Part shown: positions 1 to 11,660 of the stretch, piece by piece
Position numbering within the stretch: the stretch's first letter is position 1
How the letters are laid out: each line of letters opens with the position of its first letter
Origin: Solen grandis
Lineage: Eukaryota; Mollusca; Bivalvia; Adapedonta; Solenidae
Length of the DNA: 64,000 nucleotides
NCBI GenBank assembly: GCA_021229015.1
Contig: CM037781.1
Coordinates: 66,528,656 to 66,592,655 of the forward strand
Direction: 5' to 3'
Program-made: the position numbers and the translations under genes
Notes under the pieces: model-generated
The model's input: only the letters and a program-made list of their open reading frames with translations
What the model was told of the DNA's origin: nothing
Databases searched by the model: none

Positions 1-181
1 TTGGGATTTACCGTCGCTGCGATATTTATTTCAATATATAGCAACGTCCAGCTAATTAACAGATGGAGGAAGACCCAAGTACACAGAGGTACCGGGTAGA
101 ACCACTGACCTACCCCCAAGCCAACTGGAAGGCTCCTCACATGAAAAATCCGAAGTCTCTCCCGGGATTCGAAACCCACAG
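1..181 (-). repeat. tRNA-derived SINE, partial copy
   Basis: Read on the minus strand this is the central and 3' part of the SINE family that recurs through the window. It has the GGTTCGAAxCC-like T arm, the CATGTGAGGAAGCCTTCCAG core block and the GCGACGGTAAATCCCAA 3' end. The tRNA-like 5' head is lost beyond about 185, and the sequence has drifted from the better copies at 32313 and 54273. No target duplication can be seen because the copy runs to the window edge. Confidence 0.85.
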
Positions 182-649
182 TGCCTTATTGGATGATAAA
201 CGGATTTGTGCTCATGCGTATCTAGAGTAGAGAAAAGTACATGTATGTCAGAATACAGTCCATGTGTTTTAATTCATGAACTTGCATTAATTTATAATTG
301 AGAATTAATGAATAACAGAAGAAACATTCATTTGTAGACATTTCAATATCTTGTACATTTAAGGAGACCTGCCAATTCAGTTTCTCTATGAAAGCCATAA
401 TACATTCATGAGTACACGCGGTTCTTTAAGTCGGTTGGAGATTGAAGCCTGAAATCTCATGTCCGCAAAGACCCATCTAATTCCTTCCTAAGCGTTCAGT
501 GATGTTTGTGTTTGCTTTCTCAATAGCAAAGGTATTCATATTTTTTCACATGCATTCCACATATCGATCACCGAAACATTGGTTTTCCCTTGTCCTTTTT
601 AATATCCTCCTTTCTGATTAACTAGACCAAATGTGAACCGCTTTTACCA
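182..649. other. gene-free stretch
   Basis: AT-rich single-copy-looking DNA. I see no coding frame, RNA gene or recognisable repeat. Confidence 0.5.
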
Positions 650-1430
650 AACTTTGGTCACAATGTATATGGGCACAATATCTCGGCCATGTTCGATAAC
701 TAGCCAGATTGTCCAAGACACTCCGGAGTTATGACCCTTATATTGATTAAATATTTCTAATAAACTGTGTCCGCTCTCAAACTCAAACAAATGGGAGCCG
801 ATCTTTACCATACTTGGTCAAAATGTGTATGGGCAAAATATCTCAACCAAGTTAGATAAACAGCCAAAATGTCCCGAACACTCCAGAGTAATGGCCCTTG
901 AATTGATGAAAAAGAAACTTAATTAACAGTGTCTGCTCTTTATCTCAAACAAACATGATTGGTCTCTTTCAAACTTGGTCACAGTATGTATGGGCACAAT
1001 ATTTTCGGCCAATTTCGATAACAAGCCCGATTGTCCAAGACAGCCCGGAGTTATGGTACCTGTTCGATAAACAGCCAAAAGAGAGTAATGGCCCTTGAAT
1101 GGATGAACAATTACTTAATTAACAGTATTCGTTCTCTTGCTCTAAAAACAAAACAAAACATGAAACGGTATTGTCCAAACTTGGTCACAATGAGAATGGT
1201 CAGAATATCCCAACAAAGGTCGATAACCAGCCAAAATATCTTGACACTCCAGAATTACGGCCCTTGAATTGACGAAAACTCTCTTAAACTGACAAACGTA
1301 AACCAGTCTTTATCAATTTTTGTCACAATGTGTATTTGCACAATATCTCATTCGAGTTTGAAACCCTGTCAGGACGTCCCAGACATTCCAGAGTTACGAC
1401 CCTTGAATTGATAAAATTGCTAGAACGGCG
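650..1430. repeat. degenerate tandem repeat, ~140-200 bp unit
   Basis: The phrase 'ttggtcacaatgtgtatggg', variably mutated, recurs near 653, 812, 975, 1180 and 1317. Each is followed by 'caatatctc', a 'gataa-cagcc' block and 'tccagagttatggcccttg'. The short ORFs here are translations of this noncoding repeat. The array lies directly upstream of the USP exon at 1546, so it sits in that locus's intron or 5' flank. Confidence 0.75.
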
Positions 1431-1545
1431 TATTTTTAAACGTAAACTATCGGGAAAAAAATGCTACAATTAGGGTCTTTTTGAAATAAACCAATATTAG
1501 TAGTCATATTCATCATGTTAAATCATTGGCCGTCCTTTCTTTCAG

Positions 1546-1795
1546 GTCAATTCCGAGGTCGTGCGTATCCATGGTGAAGCCGGACCCGGGTATTCTTCAT
1601 GTCGCCACGAGAAAAAGGCCGATTATATCGTTGTGGGTTCGAGAGGAAAAGGGACGATTCGCCGCACGTTCACCCGGGAAATGTGACGGATTATGTCGTC
1701 CACCACTCTAAAATCCTGTCATAGTGACCAGGCACAAAGACCATCCACCATCATCACGGATTGCACTTGAATATCTTTCACCACAAGAAGTCTGA
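1546..1795 (+). pseudogene. universal stress protein, C-terminal exon with frame breaks
   Basis: A pyrimidine-rich tract and AG at 1544-1545 make a good splice acceptor. The downstream sequence encodes the C-terminal half of a UspA-fold protein, with stretches like VVRIHGEAGPG, ADYIVVGSRGKGTIRR and DYVVHHSK. The GSRGxGxxRR piece is the nucleotide-binding loop of ATP-binding USPs. The pieces fall in different frames: I infer at least five single-base breaks near 1593, 1614, 1674-1684 and 1716. In the last frame the exon would end at TGA 1793-1795. Most breaks sit at short homopolymers such as CCCGGG, so they may be consensus errors rather than decay. Upstream exons would lie before the window. 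It is on the opposite strand from the USP exons at 33-35 kb, so it is a separate paralogue, an expected situation because bivalves carry many USP genes. Confidence 0.75.
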
Positions 1796-2315
1796 GGACA
1801 TTACAAAGGCATCTTAGAAAACTACTTTCTGCTCTTTATGAGTAGTGTGTATAATAACTATCAAGTTATTTTGTGGGGATTTGCTTTTGGATGAAAAAAA
1901 AATCACGCATACTTGTATTACAAGTGTTTTTACTGACTAAGCTTCATATTTATTCCTCAATAATCATTATGGGGTATTGCTGGCTTGTATATGTTAAAGT
2001 TTGTTCTTATTCTCACGTGTAGTATAATTGTGTGCGAGAAGTAACACACAAACACAGACATACAAATTATCTTTATGTTTACTGTCAATATACAGAAGTA
2101 CAAATATATTAAAAAAAACGCCATATTTTGTTATTTTTTTGCATACTATCATTAAAACAATGGTGTATGTATATAGAATGTGTCCTAAAAATACAATGCA
2201 TGTACGCATGAAAAAAAATTGCTTTGTCTTTAGATGTTTTTTTTTTGTTCCCAAAAGATACTACATGGTAAAATGAAGAACTACCATGCCATGTCTTTTA
2301 TGCCGTTCATCTTGC
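1796..2315. other. gene-free stretch downstream of the USP exon
   Basis: AT-rich, with short A and T runs. If the exon at 1546-1795 is expressed, this would hold its 3' UTR. No clear single poly(A) signal can be chosen. Confidence 0.4.
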
Positions 2316-2557
2316 TTAACCCTTTCCCTCATAGAGGAAACCATGCAAAGACCTATGCGAACAACATAAAACTAGATCAGCCGGCGAGTAACTCGCAGGC
2401 TGATCAGGTTTTATGCTGTTCGCTGCTCCTCAGTGGTCTGGAAATGAGAATTTTGTAATTAAATTTGGTAAGGTTTAACTGTGGTTTTCTGCAGATAAGG
2501 CTTTATGTGGTACCTACTGAGTGCGTCAAAATGAGTCTATATGAGGGAAAGGGTTAA
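2316..2557 (+). mobile_element. TTAA-flanked MITE, copy 1
   Basis: Bounded by TTAA at 2316-2319 and 2554-2557. Terminal inverted repeats read CCCTTTCCCTCATA inward from both ends. The TTAA duplication and CCC start are typical of piggyBac-type DNA transposons, so I infer a non-autonomous piggyBac-like MITE. It carries no ORF. A nearly loopless palindrome at 2357-2423 includes AGCCGGCGAGTAACTCGCAG. Other copies: 14891, 31841, 33724 and 47728. Confidence 0.85.
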
Positions 2558-3401
2558 ACATTTTGATAAAAAGAAAACCTACAGTATAAGTACATTTATA
2601 ACATCAGCGGCATATCGAATTACAAAATTTGTCGCTGAGGATAGAAATAATTATCTGGTGTAAGCACAACGCGACCGTATCATCGAAAAGATTTATTTTA
2701 AAGGACAGAATGTACTTCGTTACCAAGCCTATACGAGTGCCTATTAGGTTTAATATAATAAATAATAATAAATGGGTGTGGAAAATAATAATGATGATGA
2801 TAATGATACAGTTGAAGTTTAGTCGTCACATAATGATTGTAAAATGGTTCTGGCCACAGGAGGACCTCCAAATTAAGAGCTATATTTAATGTGTTTTATA
2901 ACTTTGTGTATTATAAGATTCACTGTTCGTGGCTTCGAGGTATGGTTTCATACGTCCCTTGTTACTGCATACCCCGAAAGAGAGAAGCTACAAAGTGTGT
3001 CGCGTATAAATCTCACTGACTATACCTTACTGCATAGATCTACTGAACAAAGATTGGCAACTAGTCTATTTAAACTCAGTAAATTTGTCTTTGAAGCGAT
3101 GCAGCATAGAAATACACTTATATAATTTTTGATAATTATGTGTACTTACAAAAGTATTTTTATTTGTTTTCATGTATTAATTTTAATCTTTTTCAAAGTC
3201 CATCCTCCATAATTGTATGTTAAAAAAATATATGACAAAAATAAGTGAATCATTTCATTATTTGTTTGATTTATGACAAAAAAAAGTGAATCTTTGCATG
3301 ATATATTTGATTTATTTACACTTGATCATTTGATTATTTATTTATATTTATACATATATACATGACAAGAAACTGTAAAGTTTACGTCAATAAAATATAC
3401 T

Positions 3402-3425
3402 GTCTGTCTGTCTGTCTGTCTGTCT
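3402..3425. repeat. (CTGT)n microsatellite
   Basis: About six perfect tetranucleotide units of CTGT. Confidence 0.95.
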
Positions 3426-3493
3426 AAATCTTGCAAAAGCACGTAACAACTTGTCCACTTCTCGCAAAATCACGTTTTTCAAATATATATATA

Positions 3494-3552
3494 GTCACGA
3501 TATAGTCACGAGGTATATATATATATATATATATACGTCGTGACTATATCGT
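3494..3552. repeat. palindrome flanking an (AT)n run
   Basis: CACGATATAGTCACGA and its reverse complement TCGTGACTATATCGTG flank about 27 bases that are mostly alternating TA. Perfect 16-base arms with an AT core could extrude as a cruciform. Confidence 0.85.
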
Positions 3553-4220
3553 GTTCAGTTAAAGGCAACTATGAACTAACCTATACTTAAACAGTTAAAA
3601 TTTTGACACTTAAATGACTCAGATACCACGTGGTATGGCCTTGCTTGACAAAACCGTTGATTTCCAAGTTTGCTGGTACTAACAATGGCCATTATATTTT
3701 GCGATATACACAATAATGATTTTAAATCACTTAAATCTTCTGAAAATTAAATTTACTAAAAGCTATCATGCAAAAGTAATGAGCTGTTGCCGTCTATTAA
3801 AAGAAAGCGGTCTAGGATTCTTTAGGACTATGGTAACAGGCCAATCCATAGCAGCCGCATTATATCGGACTCAATCAAAGAACAGAACAGAACAAAATTT
3901 TATTACGTTCCAGGTATACATAGTACACAACATGGAGAAATATACCAATATGATGTATTAGTAACATAACTAGATAAAGATAGCACTAGATATAGAGTTG
4001 CTACTACACCCACCATATTGCTCAGCCTTGGTAAAATCTTAAAAAAAGACTGCGTGGTAAGAAATGAGTTGACGTGAGCAATAAACAGAAACTGGTTGGA
4101 GGTGTCACGTGATGGCCTGCAGCACGTGTGCTGGTCATGGGTCGATACGAAATCATTGATAAACCAGGGCGGAAATGAATTGCCAATAATATTCTTTTTT
4201 ATTAAACAAATGTATATTGA

Positions 4221-4463
4221 CTATTTGAGTTTACCGTCGCCTCGACAGCATTTCAGTCATATAGTGACGTCCAGCTAATCACAGGTGGAGGAAGACCCCG
4301 AATGCACGGAGGAATCAGGGTAGAACCACCGACCTACCGCAAGCCAGCTGGAAGGCTTCCTCACATGAAAATCCGAATAACCCTGTCGGGACTCGAACCC
4401 ACGCGGTGAGGGGCTGAGTGAATGTTAAAGTCAGCAACTTTACCCTCTGGCCACGGAGGCCCT
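4221..4463 (-). mobile_element. tRNA-derived SINE with target duplication
   Basis: Complete minus-strand copy: tRNA-like head at the high-coordinate end (GGGCCTCCGTGGCC), T-arm-like GGGTTCGAGTCC, the AGGAAGCCTTCCAGCTGGCT core, and a 3' end at GACGGTAAACTCAA. It is flanked by a 13-bp direct duplication, AAATGTATATTGA, at 4208-4220 and 4464-4476, which marks LINE-type target-primed insertion. The core block may correspond to the conserved domain of a described animal SINE superfamily such as MetaSINEs; that assignment needs an alignment. Confidence 0.92.
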
Positions 4464-4706
4464 AAATGTATATTGAATAACCCCCATAAAACACATAAAT
4501 AATAAATAACATGTCATTGCTAAACCAGATACTTTTAAACAGAGATTGGCAGCTTCCCGAAATAACGCGCATTATCGCGAGCCTCGATAGTTAACGAGAG
4601 CGCGCCTAACCGGATATTCGGTTGGGCTTGGAAGAATCTTAGAATAAGGAAAGAAGATGGCGGATGCATGATAAGAGTACTTTTTAGTTTACTTATAATA
4701 ATTATT

Positions 4707-4709
<3 letters not shown>

Positions 4710-4739
<30 letters not shown>
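4710..4739. repeat. poly(G) homopolymer, 30 bases
   Basis: Uninterrupted G run, preceded by GGA. On the minus strand it reads as polyproline in a 128-codon ORF that I do not accept as a gene. Confidence 0.95.
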
Positions 4740-4740
<1 letters not shown>

Positions 4741-5596
4741 GAAGAAAGTCAGATAGGTAACTGGTCCATATGACAAAACGTCGAGATAAATGATAGCATC
4801 GTGTACATGCAGGATTAACCCGTAATTTTTGCCGATAAGGGTTTTTGACTGGTGTTAGTAAACTTACCGTAAATGTGTATTTGATTTCCAATCTCGCCCG
4901 GGCCTCAGTCTCGTTGGCCAAGCGCGACTTCCGATAGTCGTATGGACAAGGAATAAGCTGCCAGTTCTGATTATAAGTCCCTGGTTAAATACAAGTCTAT
5001 CTAAAATGAGTCTTATTTACACCTTATAGGTATCAAACTAAATTGTCATAAAAATGCTATTCTATTTCATTTGTCTAGACCGTTTATAACGGGACGTTCT
5101 GATTGGTCAGTCGCTCGCGGGCCGCACCTTGAGGCGATATTGGAAAAATGGTTAGTGGAAGAAGGTCGTAATTTTTACCTGTATATTGTTGGATAACGTT
5201 TATAAATTTTTCGAAAAAAAAGCGACTTAGTTCGATTTTGCTCTGAGGATTTGAAGGAAAGGAGAAGAATAAATTATGTTAATATCGTTAGTAACAGCGA
5301 TAAACAAATGGGAGGATTAGCACAAAGTAGGACCTCTTAATAGATATCCCCACCACCACTCTTATCTACGTATGTGATGGTAGTAACAAGAAAATACAAA
5401 CCAATTTCGAGTAAATTTTATCGAAATGAACTAAAAACCCCCCCCCCCTCTCTCTCTCTTTGAATACGTCTAAAGAGAAACATTTTTTTTCTTAAACTAA
5501 CGCTGGTATCAGGATTTCGATGTTCTAGTTATGTACAAACAACCTTAGGATATGTTATACTAGTGACCGCAGTTTTCTAAAAACGGCGGTTATATT

Positions 5597-5646
5597 GATA
5601 TATATATATATATAATATATATATATATTTATATATATATATAATA
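5597..5646. repeat. AT-rich microsatellite
   Basis: Alternating TA tract with a few AA or TTT interruptions. Confidence 0.9.
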
Positions 5647-7938
5647 TGATCATTGCATATTGAAATATCACCTAATTGCTTTTTTAGTAAGTTGAGCTTT
5701 AATACGTTTGTATAACGCGCGTAATATTCTACTTAAACGTAGGATTATTATCAATATTGACTCTCATCACTTGAGTAAAAGTCAGCATACAACTAGTAAC
5801 AGGGCTGGTATCATCTACAAACTGATGAATATGTCAAATTTTCAATTTTCAAGTGGAATAAAATTGAGACCCCCAAAAGCATGCATTCAAGATATATCAA
5901 CTCGACTGTTGCGTTCGAATAATTTCGTAGGGTATGATATACTACTATACTACATACAATAACTTCAACACTAGGTATTAACAGGAATACCATTCGGGCC
6001 ATTTGTTTGCTTGACAAACATAAAACCATTTTTTTTGGTTAAATATGTTGGGCGATTTGAGAATGAAAATAACATGTTATATATAATTATATCTAATTCA
6101 AAATCTCCACTTTATGCAAAGCCGCGCAATTCTTCTTCTAAATATCAAAACACACTAGAACATAATATAAGATTCTAAAGATGTTACCTTGGTTACATAC
6201 GGCCAACTCTTATTGGAAACATTCTTTTCATGTGCTGTTATTACAAAAGTATGCGAGTGCACTGCTAGTCATTTGATACAAATAAAAAAAAACTTCCATG
6301 TAGAGATCGGAAATTAAAGAATCTTAAATTACAATCTGAACTGATTTTTTTTTTAATTGCAAAAAAAAAAGATGTCCGCGAGACCCTTAATTGGTAAAGC
6401 AATGTTTTTTTTTCCGTTATAAACGAGGCTCTAATACTGGGATAGAGTCAGGAAAAAACAACAATTAAATCTATTTGATTTCATTTAATTGGATTTGATA
6501 TTGAACAAAAGAGATCCATATGGCTTTCTGCTATAAGAAAAATATCCCTAAAGAATGAAGCATGGAAGTGGTAGCTGTGCCATTTATATTACGTTTTATA
6601 AAAAAAACTTAAAAATCTTCTCTAAAATTATTGATAGTCAATGTAATTTGGTCCAAATAGCCCATCAAGAATACTGCAGGTTCAAAATAAGGTGGGACTG
6701 AACATATAAGATTATCAAAGTAATTTGGCTAAATTTTGAATCTAGCCGTTGTTGGTGGGAATAGTGAGTCATCATTTCAATCTGATGTGACTTACATACA
6801 TACATACATACATATATATATTTCTATGGTTTGACGTGTATGCTTTGATATTTATAGAAGTTAAACAATGATTGCATATTCCTGGACCCCATTTTGAATT
6901 ATTTACATTTAAAATGACCTTTCCGCGATTATCTATTAACCTTTTTTCGAACTTACACGAGGCATAACTGCTACAAACTGACAAGTTTATGATAGAACTA
7001 TATGTCACAAATGATAAAATTATTAAATATGATACATAAATACATTTACTTTGATATATTTCAAATGGTTGGTCTCTGTTTAATAATGGTGTTTGCTGTT
7101 AATTAAATACATGTATTTGGCAAATGTTTGGTGTTATCACAATACAAGACAAATCGTTTAATGGACACATAACAAAGAAGAACATAAATAAGTACTAGAA
7201 ATAAGAAGACAGCACAACACTGCACTATTCCTGGAACTCGTATAAGAGATTGAAATGCATTCATTCTATTAACAGAGAAGATCTGCAAATGTTTACCTGT
7301 CTAGTACACGAGATTTTGTGTGTTGAGAAGTAAATTCACAACGCATATACTAGTATCTACAGCATCAATGACAGGAAAACTTTTACTGTTCAATACAAAA
7401 ATTGGCTCAATATCTCAATTATTATAATTGATATTAATTACAGTAATACGAAAACTACTAGATCTACTCGTACTTAAAACTACATGTATCATACATACTG
7501 CAGTGTTCTTTTTTATACAAAATTGGAAGTTGGACAGAATACAAGCTGTACTCTGTACAACGTCAATGGCAGAAAAATTATTTTCAAAACAAAAATGGCT
7601 CAATATCTCTAGCCTCAGCATACTAGTAGAATCGTACTTACAATTATCAGACATACTGCATTATCCTTTTTTAAACATAACTCTGATTCTACATCTACAT
7701 ATTTAGTACTAAATACCAGTTCCCCGCTTTCCAGGATTTTTAATTAAGGGAAGTAACTATTTACAGACCAAGCACTTAAGCGACTACCAAACCCTTTTTT
7801 TCTCCGATCATATGAATGACAATGGCAAGTTTCATAACACTAAACAGTATTCAATAATTTACTCTGAATATATGTTTACCTTCATAATCAGCCTCTGAAT
7901 CGGACATGATTTTGTTCTGTATGTCGGTGCACATGTGC

Positions 7939-8141
7939 ACCGGAAGGCGAAAATACGAAACGCGAGAACGCGAAAGTACGAAGACGAAAACGCGAAATAA
8001 TCTCGCGTTTTCATCATCGTAACTTCGCGTTTTCGTCATCGTGTTTTCACGTTTTTCGTTATCGTACTTTCGCGTTTTCGTGTTTTCACGTTTTCGTCAT
8101 CGTGTTTTCGGGTTTCGCGCTTTCGTATTTCGCCTTCCGGT
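7939..8141. mobile_element. CpG-rich foldback element
   Basis: Begins ACCGGAAGGCGAAAATACGA and ends with the near reverse complement TCGTATTTCGCCTTCCGGT, giving terminal inverted repeats. The interior is built from short variants of TTTTCGCG, TTTTCGTCATCG and TACTTTCGCG in both orientations, so it is strikingly CpG-rich for this AT-rich genome. A perfect palindrome, GGTGCACATGTGCACC, overlaps the left edge (7926-7941). No ORF fits a protein family. I infer a MITE-like or foldback element; no superfamily could be assigned. Confidence 0.65.
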
Positions 8142-8511
8142 TTGCATGCGCAGTGCCAAAATTAAGAAAGTATCAGATAGGCTATGTCTACAATGAAATA
8201 TCCGTCTTGTTTATTTAGTTTTAAATACTTAGACCTACAGACATACTGAATAGGTTTTTATAAATCTTAGAGACAATTAAGTGTATGGAATTATATATTC
8301 CGTCATATACTATACTAACTAATCTTATTATTTTCAGTTAATATACATGTATATGACAAGAGCGGGTGAGGGTATTACTGAACTCTTAGGCTGAAATATA
8401 TAGTATTCGGTAATACATGTAGCATTCACGATCTTCATTACAGATACGACAAATTGGCCCAACTGTTGTATTACCTTTTGTTTGCTTGTAAAATGTTGTA
8501 ATACCAACCAT

Positions 8512-8548
<37 letters not shown>

Positions 8549-9368
8549 TTAAGTATAATTTCATCATTTCATTGTTGGTGTTGAGCAATATTTATTTCAC
8601 TGTTAACAATTATAGTTATCCGGTATTTATCTGTGTACACATAGCATAAAACAAATCCCAATCAAAATGTCATATTGTATAAGATGCATGTTGTGCAGCG
8701 GAAATTTCTGCCTGAAACATAAATTACCCTTTTCTTTCATAGTGTTTGTAGCCTATGATGTGAATAGACACTTATGATAGTTATTCAATAATTATATTCA
8801 ATTAATAATGTTCGTCAGGTCACAGTTCTGTAAGTCATCGTGTTTTCGCGTTTTCGTCATCGTACTTTCGTAATTTCGTGTTTTCGCATTTCAGATTATT
8901 TCATTTAAAGGCGATGACCCTAACGGAATTCCGTAACAACTAGCTCTACTTACCGACGCCACAATCAAAACCTAACCTGCCGTTAGCTATGCTCAGTGAC
9001 GTAGCTTTACATTAGTCTAATAACTCATTTCCACGTTACATACATTGTCTTTGGGGAAAACGTTTATTGGGCGTATCATCTATATTGTCATAATCATCAA
9101 TGCTGCTTATAACATTATCATAGAGGATGTAATCAGGCTCGAAGTCCACCAACAAAACTTAGCGCTAAGTAATTCTCAAATCCTTAAACTGGGGAGAAAC
9201 GCATTCCACCATCCTGTTTTATAAAATATTCAGGTAAATGACTAAGCCGAAATCAATTATTACCTTTAAAACTAACAATATTTGTTAAGAAATGAAATAT
9301 TCGGGTATTTTCAAAAGGGAAACAAGAAAAATGAAATTCGCCACTAAGTACTGCAGTATTACTTAATT
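8142..9368. other. gene-free stretch with poly(T)
   Basis: AT-rich. Contains a T run of about 30 bases at 8513-8545 and a short relative of the 7939 element at 8834-8895. No gene recognised. Confidence 0.5.
8834..8895. repeat. fragment related to the 7939-8141 element
   Basis: Reads CATCGTGTTTTCGCG, then TTTTCGTCATCGTACTTTCG, the same interior motifs as the element at 7939-8141, without its GGAAGGCG termini. Confidence 0.75.
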
Positions 9369-9830
9369 TTAAGAATTGTTGGGGGAATTCGACCAAGGTT
9401 TGTTTGATGATCTGGCATTGCAGCACAGCTCCATTTTGTTCAAAATAGAAAACACCATCTTGTAAAATATCAAATAAATCAACATCATAGACAGTAGCTG
9501 CTGGCCAGTCATCGGCCCATAAATATATAGCATATAAATATCTTGTTCAAGATTTAAAAAAAAAATGCGTATAAAACTTAAGCCCAAATCAATGTGTCAA
9601 AGTGATTTCTTACTACCGAAATTCCATGTTTAAGATCTCTCTTACAACAAATTAATACCCCGCCACTATTTCTTTTCGCTTTTCTATTCTTTTCTATTCT
9701 AAATTTACGAGGAAAATGCCAACAGTGTTGACCAGGTAAATTAATATCACTATCTATTCCAGTCCATGTTTCAGACAGAATGATTATGTCATTATCTACC
9801 AATAATTGGAAAAAATTCAGTAATCAAGCC
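9369..9830 (-). pseudogene. LINE ORF2 endonuclease fragment
   Basis: Minus-strand translation around 9802-9578 gives DIIILSETWT, then SGGVLICCKRDLKHG and FDTLIWA. These are the N-terminal motifs of the APE-type endonuclease of non-LTR retrotransposons: the catalytic Glu lies in the SETW-like motif and a GGV strand follows. The next piece (9587-9369) continues the domain in a shifted frame and then stops. The reverse transcriptase is missing. With the ORF1 relic just upstream on the same strand (10105-11457) it forms one 5'-containing LINE relic. Confidence 0.75.
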
Positions 9831-10104
9831 TGTCTCTACTTAAGCCATTGCACTTTCAACTCACCCTCAGCGCCCCTCAGTCCGTTTTCACAGGTTGTCC
9901 GCCCGCCTATGTAAAACGTGTTATAGCTGATTTACGCGCGCTTTCCCCGGCTGATTTGGAACTAGAGTTCTCCTTTTTTTTTCTACCACCTCTTGAGGAA
10001 AATTTTCATGTATGTAGTAGTTTCTTATGATTGGTTCTTTGTTTCCTTACCATCTCTCTATCCGTATACAAACTGAACTTACACACATTTTTCCTTGCTC
10101 GTTC

Positions 10105-11457
10105 TTAGGTCATTGATCCGATTCTGTGCGCACGCTCAACTTTCATTGCCATGGCTATCTCCTGGGCTAGTTTCAATTTGTCTACGAGAAATTGCTTTAG
10201 TTCACTCTCCGTTTCATCTGGTTTCTCATTAGCGGCCTCTGTAATGTTGCAAAATATTAAGTTGCTTCGCATTGACTGCGATTGTATGTTACTCTGCTTA
10301 TCACATTCTTTTTCAATTTGTGTGAGTTTGTCCGATGTCACTCATGCAAAAAAACTCAATCCCATTGTCTCTTTCTTCCACTACATTCACTCTCTCTTCC
10401 GCTCTCTTTGTTTTATCATCGGTATATTTCCACAACTTTTTCAGTTCACCATCAAACTGGTCTACTTTTGTTTCTAACTTTGAGTCTAACTTTGATATTC
10501 AATTTCTTGATAGGTCTTATAATACTTCATTTATATACAAACACAATAAAGCTCAAATGTATAAAGCGTAGCACGAGAAAAAACACTATATATATACTCT
10601 GCCTACAGTAACACACACAAACAGTATGTGTGAGTATAGTTTCAATCCTGGAAATAGGTGAATGAGAATGAAACCAGATCATGGGGAACCGACCCCGTAT
10701 ACACAGGGTTGAGAGATAATGTCACATTCCTGGCTGGCCGGGGCAGCACGCATATGAATAAAAGAAAATAAAATATTCCACTGTCTAGACCACGCTGAGT
10801 TTGCACAATACAAAGAAGCAAACAATACGAGCTGGCCAATTTTGGGAAGCGATTCTGGGGGCTGCAAGCCATTTTTGGGAAGCGATTCTTAGAACCACAG
10901 ACCAGTTCGCCGAACCCATTAGCCTAATTCATTGCCGCGGTGCGGACGGTCAGTATAAATACGAAGGCAAAAAGACTTCAGTACAGAACATTTTCGTCTT
11001 CTAGTTTTCAGATTAATCCCTGAAATCAATAGCGGTCCGAGGAGTCCTCTAATTCCCCAGGACTACCTCGCGACTACCTAACTTTGATATTCAATTTCTG
11101 TTCGACTGACTCGATCAAGTCTATCTTGCCAAGAAAACGAATAATGTCAGCATTTGACGGAGAGATGTCGTCGGCATTGCTACTGTTTACACTGGAAATT
11201 GGAGGTCATGCTTACTTGCTAGGCTCTAGTGGGGGTACCAGTACATTCAGAGATTATGGCTTATCATGAGCTTACTTCGAGGTTTCAAACAAATTTGAGT
11301 TTGCTTTGCTCAAAATATCACTTATATTCAATTCTTGTGTATCGCTCACCCCTTCTGTGCCGGTCGATGAATCTCCATATCTACCCGCTTTACTCGCAGT
11401 GTCCTCCTCACTTTCAATACTCTTGTTCCTCTTTTCATGACCCTGTTTCCTTCCCAT
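10105..11457 (-). pseudogene. LINE ORF1 relic, split by an insertion
   Basis: The N-terminal part (11457-11272) reads MGRKQGHEKRNKS and later ELNISDILSKAN. After a frame break, sequence near 11150-11099 and then 10507-10440 encodes a charged coiled coil with EQKLNIKV and KLDSKLETKVDQFDGELKKL. The region at 10341-10105 reads RSNLIFCNI and later KVERAHRIG, matching the RNA-binding ORF1p type seen in many LINEs. The continuity is interrupted by a 570-bp insert at 10508-11077. Several frame breaks exist, so it is not functional. The endonuclease fragment of the same element follows downstream on this strand. Confidence 0.7.
10508..11077. mobile_element. 570-bp insertion with 22-bp target duplication
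   Basis: A 22-bp sequence starting CTAACTTTGATATTC is present at 10486-10507 and again at 11078-11099, and removing the interval restores the LINE coiled-coil region. The insert has no terminal inverted repeats and no clear poly(A). It contains a local repeat, 'tttgggaagcgattct', at about 10840 and 10872. A long direct duplication without inverted ends points to target-primed retroposition; the source is unrecognised. Confidence 0.7.
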
Positions 11458-11660
11458 TTCATACAGAAACCGTCCTTCAAGTTAGTATCTCTAACTATTT
11501 ACAGTTTTTAAGTTTTTGCATAAATACACTTAAATCTTATTTTTTATCAGCACTACATCAACAAAACTTCGCCGAATCTGTCACGTGACACTATTATCAA
11601 TTACACATTCCACAACGAATTTTATTGATTTTACGGTATTTGATGATCTCAATGGATACT

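Larger units (their letters stand above)
2558..4207. other. gene-free stretch with simple repeats
   Basis: No supported gene. Contains a (CTGT)n run at about 3402-3425 and a palindrome around an AT run at 3494-3552. The rest is AT-rich intergenic sequence. Confidence 0.5.
4464..7938. other. gene-free AT-rich stretch
   Basis: No supported gene. Holds a 30-base G homopolymer at 4710-4739, an AT run at about 5597-5645 and a TACA run near 6790-6812. ORFs in this interval are short, lack family motifs, and one of them is a translation of the G run. Confidence 0.5.

Noticed and set aside
4535..4921. 128-codon minus-strand ORF with polyproline
   Set aside because: The proline run is a translation of the 30-base G homopolymer, and the rest has no domain.
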